Below, piece by piece: positions 1 to 6,341 of a DNA stretch of 42,399 bases. Both the position numbers and the translations under genes were made by a program. The DNA is taken from positions 1 to 42,399 of IMG/VR virus record IMGVR_UViG_3300028104_000061; one strand, written 5' to 3'. The stretch comes from a virus. Numbering within the stretch: position 1 is the stretch's first letter; the number at the start of each line of letters is the position of its first letter. The notes under the pieces were generated by a model that made no database searches, had not been told where the DNA came from, and saw only the letters and a program-made list of their open reading frames with translations.

Positions 1-70
1 GCGGCTTCCCCCGCTCCTGGGTTAAACCTGCGCTGAATCAGCGCGGTCAGCCCCCTGGCGAGTCTACTCC
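1..70 (-). promoter_or_regulatory. Probable leader of the gene at the right edge, if the molecule is circular
   Basis: These 70 bases lie beyond the stop of the HNH gene that ends at 71. Read on the minus strand and joined to base 42399, they place a purine-rich stretch (GGAGCGGGGGAAG) a few bases before the ATG at 42399. An in-frame TAA falls 21 bases upstream of that ATG. This is the spacing expected of a ribosome-binding site and gene start cut at a circular junction. A short inverted repeat (GCGCT...AGCGC, 30-44) lies in the same stretch and is too weak to call a terminator. Confidence 0.4.
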
Positions 71-499
71 TCAGCCGATGGCCTGGGGGCAGCCTGGCGG
101 GCAGCCCTCGCCCTCCCAGCGGGGCAGTTGCATGTTGCCGCGGATCGACGGCAGCTCAGGCGTGCCGCAGTTGTGGACGGGGTAGAGCGCCGGCTCGTCC
201 GTGGCCGGCCGCCGCACGAAGCTCGAGTGGTCCGCCGTCAGCCCGCCGCGCCATACATCGGCCGCGCTCAGCCGGCGCCGCTTGGCATGGCACTGGTGGC
301 ACAGCAGCTGGAGGTTGTGCGGCTCGTCGCCGCCACCCTTTGACCGGGGCACGATGTGGTCGACCTCGGCAGCGTTGGCCGCGCCGCACGATTGGCACAT
401 GCCCTTGTCGCGGACGATGATCCGTGCCCGCAGCCGCGACCAGGCGCGGCGGTCGGTGGCGATCAGGCTGCGGTCGCGTGGGTTGCGCTGGTGCGGCAC
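71..499 (-). CDS. HNH endonuclease
   Basis: This is a small phage HNH nuclease. The core shows a CxxC (CQSC), the DH pair in VDHIVPRSKGG, a conserved Asn (NLQLL) and a second CxxCH (CHQCH), the usual zinc-stabilised beta-beta-alpha-metal fold. A longer reading from ATG 592 is open, but it overlaps the upstream gene extensively. I chose GTG at 499, just after that gene's stop at 501. Such enzymes often sit beside terminase or lysis genes and can assist packaging. If the molecule is circular, the next genes downstream are the lysis genes. A second, unrelated-looking HNH gene is at 40563-41039. The family call is secure; the role is inferred. Confidence 0.85.
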   Translation of the reverse strand: MPHQRNPRDRSLIATDRRAWSRLRARIIVRDKGMCQSCGAANAAEVDHIVPRSKGGGDEPHNLQLLCHQCHAKRRRLSAADVWRGGLTADHSSFVRRPATDEPALYPVHNCGTPELPSIRGNMQLPRWEGEGCPPGCPQAIG

Positions 500-500
500 C

Positions 501-776
501 TCAGCGGCCCTCGAGGGCGTCGAGATGCCAGTACGCGGGATTGCGGGCGGAACTGCCCTCAGGCCGCCTCTGAGCGGCCCTGTGGCGGGCACAGCGGCTC
601 TTTCGGTAGCCCGCGGGCGAGACGTAGGGCTGCTCGTCGCAGCCCGGCTCTTGGCAGCGCCTCTCGGCGGATAGCGGGACCGGGGGGAGGGATTCCGGAG
701 CAGGGGCGTCCGCAGCGTTGCCGCTGACTAAAAAACCGCCGTCACGTCGCCACTCGTCGCGCAGTCGCTCGCTCAC
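501..776 (-). CDS. Small cysteine-rich protein, possible zinc binder
   Basis: About 91 residues, not recognised as a named family. It carries two cysteines flanking an acidic spot (CQEPGCDEQPY) and a later CxxH (SRCARH), a spacing that suggests one zinc-ribbon-like knuckle. GTG at 776 gives the GTGA overlap with the stop of the upstream gene (773-775), the arrangement used throughout this genome. An ATG at 803 is in frame but would overlap the upstream gene by 31 bases. It is probably co-translated with the HNH gene downstream. The function is unknown. Confidence 0.6.
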   Translation of the reverse strand: MSERLRDEWRRDGGFLVSGNAADAPAPESLPPVPLSAERRCQEPGCDEQPYVSPAGYRKSRCARHRAAQRRPEGSSARNPAYWHLDALEGR

Positions 777-1543
777 GCTCCGACCTCGCGCTCGCGCAGG
801 CATCGCTCGCAGACGGCGACGTTGATCGGCGCGATGGTCACGGCTTCTGGCGCGTCGCTCTTGCCGTGGTCGAGCTCGCAGCGCACCGGCTGCCCGGTCA
901 GCACGCCGACGATAAGCCGCTCGGCCTGGGCGACAGCCTCGAGCTGGTCATTGCGCAGGCGCCCGCGCGGGGCACCGACCAGCAGCTTGCCCGACGATGC
1001 CAGCTCGAAGGCCAGTCCCTGTCGCTGCAGCTCCCCCACCAGCTCACGGGCCCCCCGCGGTCGAGGGCGCCCCTCCACGAAAGCCCCGTTGGTCTTCACG
1101 CGGGGAGCGTCGACCGCTCGAGGCGGCTGCGAGTCGCCGCTGCCGAGCGTCGGCTGGATGTACAGCGGCAGCCGCTGGCGCAGGGCCAGGATGTTGGCCA
1201 GGGCATCCACCGGCAGGGGGCGGTTCGCCCGATCCTTGCGCGCCTCCGCCTCCTGGGCCTCCTCCCGCAACCGGGCATAGGTGCCCTTCTCCACCTCGAG
1301 CCCCCGCCGAAAGCGCCGGCCCGTCTCGAGGCGGCGCCCGTTGTCTGTCTCGTAGCGGGGGACGCTGAGCACGACGGCCCCCCGGCGCTCGGCCCAGGTG
1401 CCAGGCTCGTCGGAGAGGGTGGGCGGGATGACGTACTCGCGGCCGTTGATGACGCCGTAGTCATCGCCGCCGACGTTGCCCAGCAGCTGGACCTTCTCGA
1501 GCGGTATCGGTGCCGTCGACGTGGATCGGATTGCGAAGCTCAT
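773..1543 (-). CDS. Hypothetical phage protein with C-terminal zinc-knuckle-like end
   Basis: 256 residues starting at ATG 1543, preceded by AGGAGA at good spacing, so the start is firm. I do not recognise the family. The middle is charged and probably helical (roughly residues 90-115). The C-terminal 40 residues contain spaced cysteines (VRCELDHGK and VAVCERCLRERE), a possible metal site. It sits in the early or accessory block between small genes and shares a GTGA overlap with the next gene. No function is assigned. Confidence 0.65.
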   Translation of the reverse strand: MSFAIRSTSTAPIPLEKVQLLGNVGGDDYGVINGREYVIPPTLSDEPGTWAERRGAVVLSVPRYETDNGRRLETGRRFRRGLEVEKGTYARLREEAQEAEARKDRANRPLPVDALANILALRQRLPLYIQPTLGSGDSQPPRAVDAPRVKTNGAFVEGRPRPRGARELVGELQRQGLAFELASSGKLLVGAPRGRLRNDQLEAVAQAERLIVGVLTGQPVRCELDHGKSDAPEAVTIAPINVAVCERCLREREVGA

Positions 1544-1664
1544 GCGACGTTCTCCTCTCGGGATTGGGCGACACGGCCGGGCCGGACGCTTGCCAGCCCG
1601 TGCCGTGCCGTGAGATGCCCCGGACCGGCGGGCCGGCCCTCATCTGGTTGCCCCTCGTCGCCGC

Positions 1665-2243
1665 TCACGCCAGGTGCCCTTCGCAGACGACGGCGCCGCC
1701 CAGGGCGATCGTCCAGGCCGGCTCATCGCAGAACGCGCAGCGCAGCACCTCGGAACGGGCATCGGCGAGCAGGAACGGGGTCACGAGGGCGATGGCCTCG
1801 TTGGCCTCCCGCGTCGAGCGCCCATCGCGGCTGGTGACGGCCACCGCCTCCCGGTCGGGGGTCAGCTGCCAGGTGTAGCCCGCCCTGGCCACCCGGCCGA
1901 CGATGGCCGCCTGGCCGCGGGCCGGTGGTTCCCCCGGCGTAACGCCCGTCATGCGGTAGGGCGCGTGAGCGGCCAGCAGCCTGCCAGCCTCCTGCCGGAC
2001 CTCATGGTCCATGGCCTCAGCCGCTGCCCCGATCAGCTCGGTCGGCGCGATGAGAGGCGACTGCCCGGTCAGGCGGCCGGGGATGCGCTCGCGCCTGGCG
2101 GCGAACAGCTCGTGGTAGTTGAGCAGGTCGACCACCGCCGGCGCCCGCTTCTGTTGCTGCCTGGCGGGCCTCTGCGGGGCCCTGGACGGCTCCTGCGCCT
2201 TCCTGAGCAGGTCGCGCACGTTGGGCGGTCGGAACAGGGTCAC
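1665..2243 (-). CDS. Hypothetical protein with C-terminal CxxC/CxxH-like zinc motif
   Basis: 192 residues from GTG 2243, which overlaps the stop of the upstream 34-residue gene in a GTGA junction and has AAGGAGA at the right distance. The N-terminal part is basic and Gln-rich (about residues 15-35). The C-terminus has CAFCDEPAW followed by CEGH, a likely treble-clef or ribbon-type zinc site. The open frame extends much further upstream, but that part is an arginine-rich shadow of other small genes and was discarded. Family not recognised. The 121 bases after it (1544-1664) hold only the next gene's ribosome-binding site. Confidence 0.65.
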   Translation of the reverse strand: MTLFRPPNVRDLLRKAQEPSRAPQRPARQQQKRAPAVVDLLNYHELFAARRERIPGRLTGQSPLIAPTELIGAAAEAMDHEVRQEAGRLLAAHAPYRMTGVTPGEPPARGQAAIVGRVARAGYTWQLTPDREAVAVTSRDGRSTREANEAIALVTPFLLADARSEVLRCAFCDEPAWTIALGGAVVCEGHLA

Positions 2244-2344
2244 TTCTTGGTCTCCTTCTTGGGCTCGGCCGGCTGCTTGTCGGTCAGCACGCGGACCGTG
2301 GAGGGCTTCTGCCCTCGGTCGGTGATCACGCGGATGGTTGGCAT
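2240..2344 (-). CDS. 34-residue basic protein
   Basis: A very short ORF beginning MPTIRVITDRGQ and ending in a lysine-rich tail (KKETKK). Three observations support it. AAAGGA lies 8-10 bases before its ATG. Its stop forms a GTGA overlap with the next gene's GTG start. The ribosome-binding site of that next gene lies inside this gene's last codons, which is classic translational coupling. No family is recognised; the extended beta-like N-terminus plus basic tail could bind nucleic acid, but that is speculation. Confidence 0.6.
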   Translation of the reverse strand: MPTIRVITDRGQKPSTVRVLTDKQPAEPKKETKK

Positions 2345-2356
2345 GGGTCAGTCCTT

Positions 2357-2635
2357 TCAGGTAGTCCGGCCGGGAGCTCCAGGGACGCCTGCCCTTTCGC
2401 TCCCGACCGGGGCCGAAGCGTGGCCGGACGTGCCGGCCGCATCTAGTAGCCGGGCTGCCCTGGGGTCGAGCAGCTCGATTGCCGTTCGCTGGCGCGGCCC
2501 GACCGTGATCAGGCAGCCGCCGTTGATCCCTGGCCGGTGGACGAGGTACTCGCGGCCGGATTGCCGCTCGGTGGCGCGGATTGCCTCGCCGGGGGTCATC
2601 CATTCCTTGCAGGCAGCGCAGCGGTGATAGCTCAT
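2357..2635 (-). CDS. Small hypothetical protein with N-terminal CxxC
   Basis: 92 residues from ATG 2635, which forms an ATGA overlap with the stop of the upstream membrane mini-gene. The N-terminus carries CAACKEWMTPGE, a CxxC pair typical of small phage zinc-binding proteins. The middle (EYLVHRPGINGGCLITVGPRQ) looks like a compact beta domain and the C-terminal third is low-complexity. An upstream ATG (2776) exists, but the extra residues are a frame shadow. Function unknown. Confidence 0.6.
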   Translation of the reverse strand: MSYHRCAACKEWMTPGEAIRATERQSGREYLVHRPGINGGCLITVGPRQRTAIELLDPRAARLLDAAGTSGHASAPVGSERAGVPGAPGRTT

Positions 2636-2736
2636 TCCTGGTCGTCCCTTCCATGACGCGGCCGCAACAGCTGCTCGAAGATCAGGTAGAGCAGCAGGCA
2701 GCCGGCGATCAGGAACACCAGCGCGTCGACGCTCAT
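2632..2736 (-). CDS. 34-residue single-pass membrane protein
   Basis: Starts MSVDALVFLIAGCLLLYLIF, then a charged tail (RPRHGRDDQE). It has one clear transmembrane helix (about residues 5-22), an acidic residue near the N-terminus and a basic C-terminal tail, so the tail probably faces the cytoplasm. ATG 2736 is preceded by GGAGG at good spacing, and the stop overlaps the next gene in ATGA. It is the first gene downstream of the GTGCAC palindrome array and may be the first product of a transcript starting there. Function unknown; small phage membrane proteins of this kind are often host-takeover or exclusion factors. Confidence 0.6.
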   Translation of the reverse strand: MSVDALVFLIAGCLLLYLIFEQLLRPRHGRDDQE

Positions 2737-2864
2737 GCGGCCGCCCTCCGCTGCCATCGGCGGATGCATGCGCCACGGTCAGCCGGCAGCGTGCAGCGGC
2801 GAGTCACGGGCGGGTTCGGCCTACTACCCGTCCCTTCCGAGGAACAGGTCGGGGTGTCCGACCT

Positions 2865-2963
2865 GTGCACGACAAGTGCACGGTCGGACTTGTGCACAGG
2901 GGGGGATATATAAGGGGGGGTGCACAAGTCGACCTGTGCACGACTAGTGCACGAGTAGTGCAC
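2865..2963. repeat. Array of seven GTGCAC palindromes with mirror-symmetric spacing
   Basis: GTGCAC occurs at 2865, 2876, 2892, 2920, 2936, 2947 and 2958, with spacings of 11, 16, 28, 16, 11 and 11 bases. The first six are exactly mirror-symmetric about 2908-2909, where a TATATA core is flanked by runs of seven to eight G. The two innermost copies lie in an 11-base inverted repeat (GACTTGTGCAC at 2887-2897 against GTGCACAAGTC at 2920-2930). The array begins immediately downstream of a RepA-like ATPase gene. It looks like an operator cluster or replication origin; which of the two is not decided by sequence. Confidence 0.75.
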
Positions 2964-2965
2964 GG

Positions 2966-4180
2966 TCACGACGGGTCCTCCGTGACCACTCGGTAGAGCT
3001 TCTGCTGACCATCGGCCACCGGTTCAAGCAGCCGTTGTTGGACCGCTTCCCCGAGGTACTTGTTGGCTGCCCGCTCCTTGACACGGCCGACCGTCATCAA
3101 CCTGGCCAGCAGGTCCTTGCGATGCAGCTGACCGCCGGCATCGCGCACGATCTGGACGGCCAACATCGGCCCGGCGCCGGTCGACGGCTCGGCCACGTCG
3201 ACGCACAGGTAGCCCTGCTCGCCGAGCGCAACCTGTAGGCGCTCGTCGAGCAGCGTTGACGACGGCGCACGCACCTTTTCGAACGTGAGGATGCGCTGGT
3301 GGGGAACGCCGGCGACCTTCTCGAGCCGCAGGATCGTCGAGGGCCAGCCCTCAAACATCCACGAGCCCGCCGTGCGCAGGCCGGTCACGTTGGCGTGGTG
3401 CACGACGATGGCCGCTTCGATGAGGTTGGCATTGAGCAGACGGTCGCACACGTCGAAGATGGCCCCAACGCTCTCTGGCTTGTCCGACGACTCGCCGCTG
3501 AACAGCCGATACCAAGGGTCAAAGGCCACGACCTCGGCGCCCGTGGCGCCGATCAGCATGCGCAACCGCTGCTCACCGTCAGGCAGCTTGAGGTCGGTCA
3601 TGCGCGCGAACATCAGGTTGTCGGAGTCGAAGCCGGCACCGACGAGCTGCTGCGCGTGTGAGGCCATCTCGGCGATCGAGAGCTCGCCCTGAACGACCAG
3701 GACGCGCCGAGGCCGGTCGATTTCGAACCGGCCGAGGAACGGCTTCCCGGTCGCCAGTGGCCCGGCGAGGAAGTCGAGCAGCGTGGTCTTGCCGGCGCCT
3801 GACTTGGCGTAGACCAGCATTTTCCCGCCGCGGGTGAGGATGCCGTTGGCGATGACGTACTCCTCATCCGCGCTCGGGAGGGCGGCCAGCTCACAGACCG
3901 TCCAGACGCGCGGATCGAGCAGCCGGGGACGCTCGTACTTCTCCACGTCGAGCAGAACGGGCGGAGAGCCCGCCTCAGCCTTCGCTCGCTCGATCCCGTC
4001 CATGCGGCGGCGATGGCGCGGTTCGACGTGCATCCGGCGGTACTGCTCGTCCCTGGCCGCCACGGCCAGCGGGTCGACGGGCTCGTCGCTGAACCTCATT
4101 TCGCCCTGGAGGACCAGTACGGCCAAGTCGTTGTCGCTCAGCGTCCGAACGTCGACCGGAGAAGCCTCGTGCGCGCTCAC
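2966..4180 (-). CDS. RepA-like AAA_25 ATPase (putative replicative helicase) with C-terminal winged-helix-like domain
   Basis: 404 residues from GTG 4180, in a GTGA overlap with the gene before it. It belongs to the RecA-fold RepA/AAA_25 group. Walker A is AKSGAGKTT (about residues 125-133), Walker B is VVAFDPWYRL (about 217-226), and VVHHANV (about 259-265) fits the sensor strand. The last 75 residues (GGQLHRKDLLARL onward) look like a winged helix that could bind DNA. In phages and plasmids this family unwinds DNA at origins or loads replication proteins. The GTGCAC array directly follows its stop codon, which suggests it may act there. A second AAA_25 protein is at 9781-11381, so the division of labour is unclear. 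Confidence 0.8.
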   Translation of the reverse strand: MSAHEASPVDVRTLSDNDLAVLVLQGEMRFSDEPVDPLAVAARDEQYRRMHVEPRHRRRMDGIERAKAEAGSPPVLLDVEKYERPRLLDPRVWTVCELAALPSADEEYVIANGILTRGGKMLVYAKSGAGKTTLLDFLAGPLATGKPFLGRFEIDRPRRVLVVQGELSIAEMASHAQQLVGAGFDSDNLMFARMTDLKLPDGEQRLRMLIGATGAEVVAFDPWYRLFSGESSDKPESVGAIFDVCDRLLNANLIEAAIVVHHANVTGLRTAGSWMFEGWPSTILRLEKVAGVPHQRILTFEKVRAPSSTLLDERLQVALGEQGYLCVDVAEPSTGAGPMLAVQIVRDAGGQLHRKDLLARLMTVGRVKERAANKYLGEAVQQRLLEPVADGQQKLYRVVTEDPS

Positions 4181-4389
4181 GGCAGCCTCCGGCGCCGCTG
4201 CTCGCCGATGATGATGTTCGTCGTCTCGTTAATGAAGAGGGCCCACTGCGCAGCGCGGTGGGCATCGCCACGCGCCTTGGCCTCGCGCAGCTCGAACACC
4301 GCGGCGTTGATGGCCGATCGCAGGGCTTGGCGAGTGCTAGCATCAGGGCTGTCTGACGGCCCGCTCGGAGTGATCTGGGCGGGCTTCAT
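4177..4389 (-). CDS. Small hypothetical helical protein
   Basis: 70 residues, ATG 4389, ATGA overlap with the upstream gene and GTGA overlap with the ATPase gene downstream. Apart from a Ser/Pro-rich N-terminus it is predicted to be helical (STRQALRSAINAAVFELREAKARG) and ends in a basic patch (EQRRRRLP). Its position, coupled to the RepA-like ATPase, makes an accessory DNA-replication role possible. No family recognised. Confidence 0.6.
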   Translation of the reverse strand: MKPAQITPSGPSDSPDASTRQALRSAINAAVFELREAKARGDAHRAAQWALFINETTNIIIGEQRRRRLP

Positions 4390-4574
4390 GTTTGCCCGCC
4401 TTCCGCCGCCTGCCTGGCGGCCTCGTCGGCCCTGACGAGGGCCAAGACGGCTTCACGGATGCGAGGATCGAGGTCGGTAAGTCGCAGGACGCGCGGCTCG
4501 CCCCAGCGTCGGCGGGCACCCTGAAGGCCAGCCATGACCTTCACGGGGTCTTTGGTGGGGATCGCTCCCGGCAT
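4386..4574 (-). CDS. Small hypothetical protein
   Basis: 62 residues from ATG 4574, first gene of the small operon leading into the RepA-like ATPase. The sequence is basic in the middle (GARRRWGEPRVLR) and helical and acidic at the end (PRIREAVLALVRADEAARQA). The basic-then-helical layout could suit a DNA-contacting adaptor. Family not recognised. The 103 bases upstream (4575-4677) hold no gene and probably carry the start signals. Confidence 0.55.
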   Translation of the reverse strand: MPGAIPTKDPVKVMAGLQGARRRWGEPRVLRLTDLDPRIREAVLALVRADEAARQAAEGGQT

Positions 4575-4677
4575 GTAGGAAAGCCTCCACGCAGGCGCAC
4601 CTGCGGAACTTTCCCCGATGAGGTCGCGCTCGGCGACCGGGCCGGGTGCCTAGACGCCTATGAGTGTAGCAGCGCTG

Positions 4678-5115
4678 CTAGCGCTCTGGCAGCTGGATTC
4701 GCACACGCAGCGGGCAGTTATCGCAGATGGTGTCGAACGTCGTGTGCTCGATCGGGTCGTAGTTGCCTACGTAGTCTGCACCGGAACTGCTCGGATCCCG
4801 CCGAGCACGAAGGAACGAAGCATGAGCCAGGCGTTCTGGATGTCGCCGCGGTGTTTTGCCGCGCATGGCTCGCTTGGTGGGTCCGTAGTAGGGAAGGCCA
4901 TCGCGGTCGGCATTTGGTTGTCGCGTTGCCGGCCCGGTGGTGAGCACCGTCATGCACCGTTTGGTGATGGTGATGACCATCTCTGCGACGAGCTGGTCGC
5001 ATTGCGGGCAGCGCCAGGGGAGGACGGCATACCGAAGGCCCGCCTGCCAGTCCTCGACGCCCTCGGGCAGCGTGGCATGAGGCTCTCCGGCGATCGCGTA
5101 GTAGACGGATGTCAC
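4678..5115 (-). CDS. Hypothetical protein with two CxxC pairs (zinc-ribbon-like)
   Basis: About 145 residues from GTG 5115, which overlaps the stop of the upstream recombinase in GTGA; an in-frame ATG at 5142 would overlap more. Two CxxC pairs lie far apart (PWRCPQCDQL near residue 35 and TICDNCPLRV near the end). They could jointly hold one zinc. The base composition here looks less GC-rich than in neighbouring genes. It sits directly behind an integrase-type recombinase, where recombination directionality factors are often encoded, but nothing in the sequence identifies it as one. Confidence 0.55.
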   Translation of the reverse strand: MTSVYYAIAGEPHATLPEGVEDWQAGLRYAVLPWRCPQCDQLVAEMVITITKRCMTVLTTGPATRQPNADRDGLPYYGPTKRAMRGKTPRRHPERLAHASFLRARRDPSSSGADYVGNYDPIEHTTFDTICDNCPLRVRIQLPER

Positions 5116-6341
5116 GTCAGGTACTCGGCCGGCAGGCGCCATACGAAGCGAGTCGGCATTAGGTCAGGGCCGAGCTCGATCCGGTCGAAGTAGACACGAA
5201 GCACGTTGTTGATTTCCCTCGCCGACCAGCGGTCCCAGTCGATGCGTTGAGGAACCGCGCGCAGCCTGGTCGTTGTCTCGACAATCTCCGCCTCCGCATC
5301 CAGCGCCGACAGTCGGCGGTCACGGTCGGCCTTGTCGATGATGCCGTTGACGAACAGGTCGATCACGCGCTCACGTCGAGCGCCAATGGCCTGCAGGCGT
5401 TCGCTGTCCTGCTCGTCCTGAAGGATGTCTACGTCCGGGTCAAAGCGGTCAGCCTCGGCTCGAATGGCCGGTAGAAGCTTGCTCTCGGCGATACCGAACG
5501 GTCGCGAATGTTCGGGATCGTGCCGTGATCGCCAGCACGTTACCCGGGGCGATCGTCGATCCATTGGGGTCATCGTGTTGCCGCAGTGACAGCGCAGCAG
5601 CTGATAGGTAATCCAGTCGGCCTCGGCCTTCGCCCCAGGTCGCGGACGACGGCGGGTCGTGAGACCTTCGCGTCGAAGCACGTCGCCGATCACCTTGGAG
5701 CTCCATAGGCGTCCCCGCCGCGTGCGCAAGCCCGCCTCGTTAAGCGCCCGTGCGACCGCGAATGCCGAGCCGGTGGCGCGATACGCGTCGATGATCGGCT
5801 GCAAGGGCTCGTCGGGGTTGGGCTCGAGCCGACCGTTGACCAGCCGGTAGCCGTAGGGCGGCAGGCCGAGCACGTCGCCTCGATCACGTCGAACGCGGAG
5901 AGCATCGGCGATGCGCTCGCCCGCCACCTCGGCCTCGAACTGCGCGACGCTGCTCAGGATGTTGGCCATCATCCGCCCCGACGCTGTTGATGTGTCGATG
6001 GAGTCGACCACGAGCCGGACGGGCACCTTACGCTCCGCGCAGACGTCGAATAGGTTGCTCAGTTCGGAGACCGACCGGCCAAGTCGCGAGAGGGAGTAGC
6101 CGTACAGCGCTGAGACCTTGCCCTCGCTGATCATTGACTTCAAGCGCATGTAGTCGGCGCGTAGATGCGTCTTGCCGGCTCGGCCCGATTTCGACCAGTC
6201 GGATAGGAGCACCAGGCGCTCGCCGTTGTCCCCGTGGCGCGCCGCGAGTGCGCGGACCTCGCGCTCCTGCACGTCCCAGCTCACGTGCCGATCGCTGGTG
6301 ACCTTCGACTTGCGGATGTAGGCGACGGGCTGCTTGATCAT
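5112..6341 (-). CDS. Large serine recombinase 2 (integrase/resolvase family)
   Basis: 409 residues from ATG 6341. The N-terminal resolvase domain has the nucleophile region AYIRKSK (Ser12), a helix with LSRLGRS (about residues 84-90) and ASGRMMANILSSVAQFEAEVAGERI (about 120-144), the usual helix D/E region. A recombinase domain follows (GLPPYGYRL at about 159-167) and then a zinc ribbon (CHCGN ... CWRSRHDPEH). A C-terminal coiled region precedes the end. Such enzymes integrate and excise temperate phages. It overlaps recombinase 1 by 314 bases in another frame, which is unusual for two functional genes. One of the pair is probably the integrase; which one is not decided here. Confidence 0.85.
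   Translation of the reverse strand: MIKQPVAYIRKSKVTSDRHVSWDVQEREVRALAARHGDNGERLVLLSDWSKSGRAGKTHLRADYMRLKSMISEGKVSALYGYSLSRLGRSVSELSNLFDVCAERKVPVRLVVDSIDTSTASGRMMANILSSVAQFEAEVAGERIADALRVRRDRGDVLGLPPYGYRLVNGRLEPNPDEPLQPIIDAYRATGSAFAVARALNEAGLRTRRGRLWSSKVIGDVLRREGLTTRRRPRPGAKAEADWITYQLLRCHCGNTMTPMDRRSPRVTCWRSRHDPEHSRPFGIAESKLLPAIRAEADRFDPDVDILQDEQDSERLQAIGARRERVIDLFVNGIIDKADRDRRLSALDAEAEIVETTTRLRAVPQRIDWDRWSAREINNVLRVYFDRIELGPDLMPTRFVWRLPAEYLT

Noticed and set aside
30-44. Inverted repeat GCGCT-GAATC-AGCGC considered as a terminator
   Set aside because: Only a 5-bp stem without T-run, and it would lie in the leader of the edge gene.
4177-4574. Small gene pair before the RepA-like ATPase considered as toxin-antitoxin
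   Set aside because: No toxin or antitoxin motif is visible and the genes are coupled to a replication ATPase.
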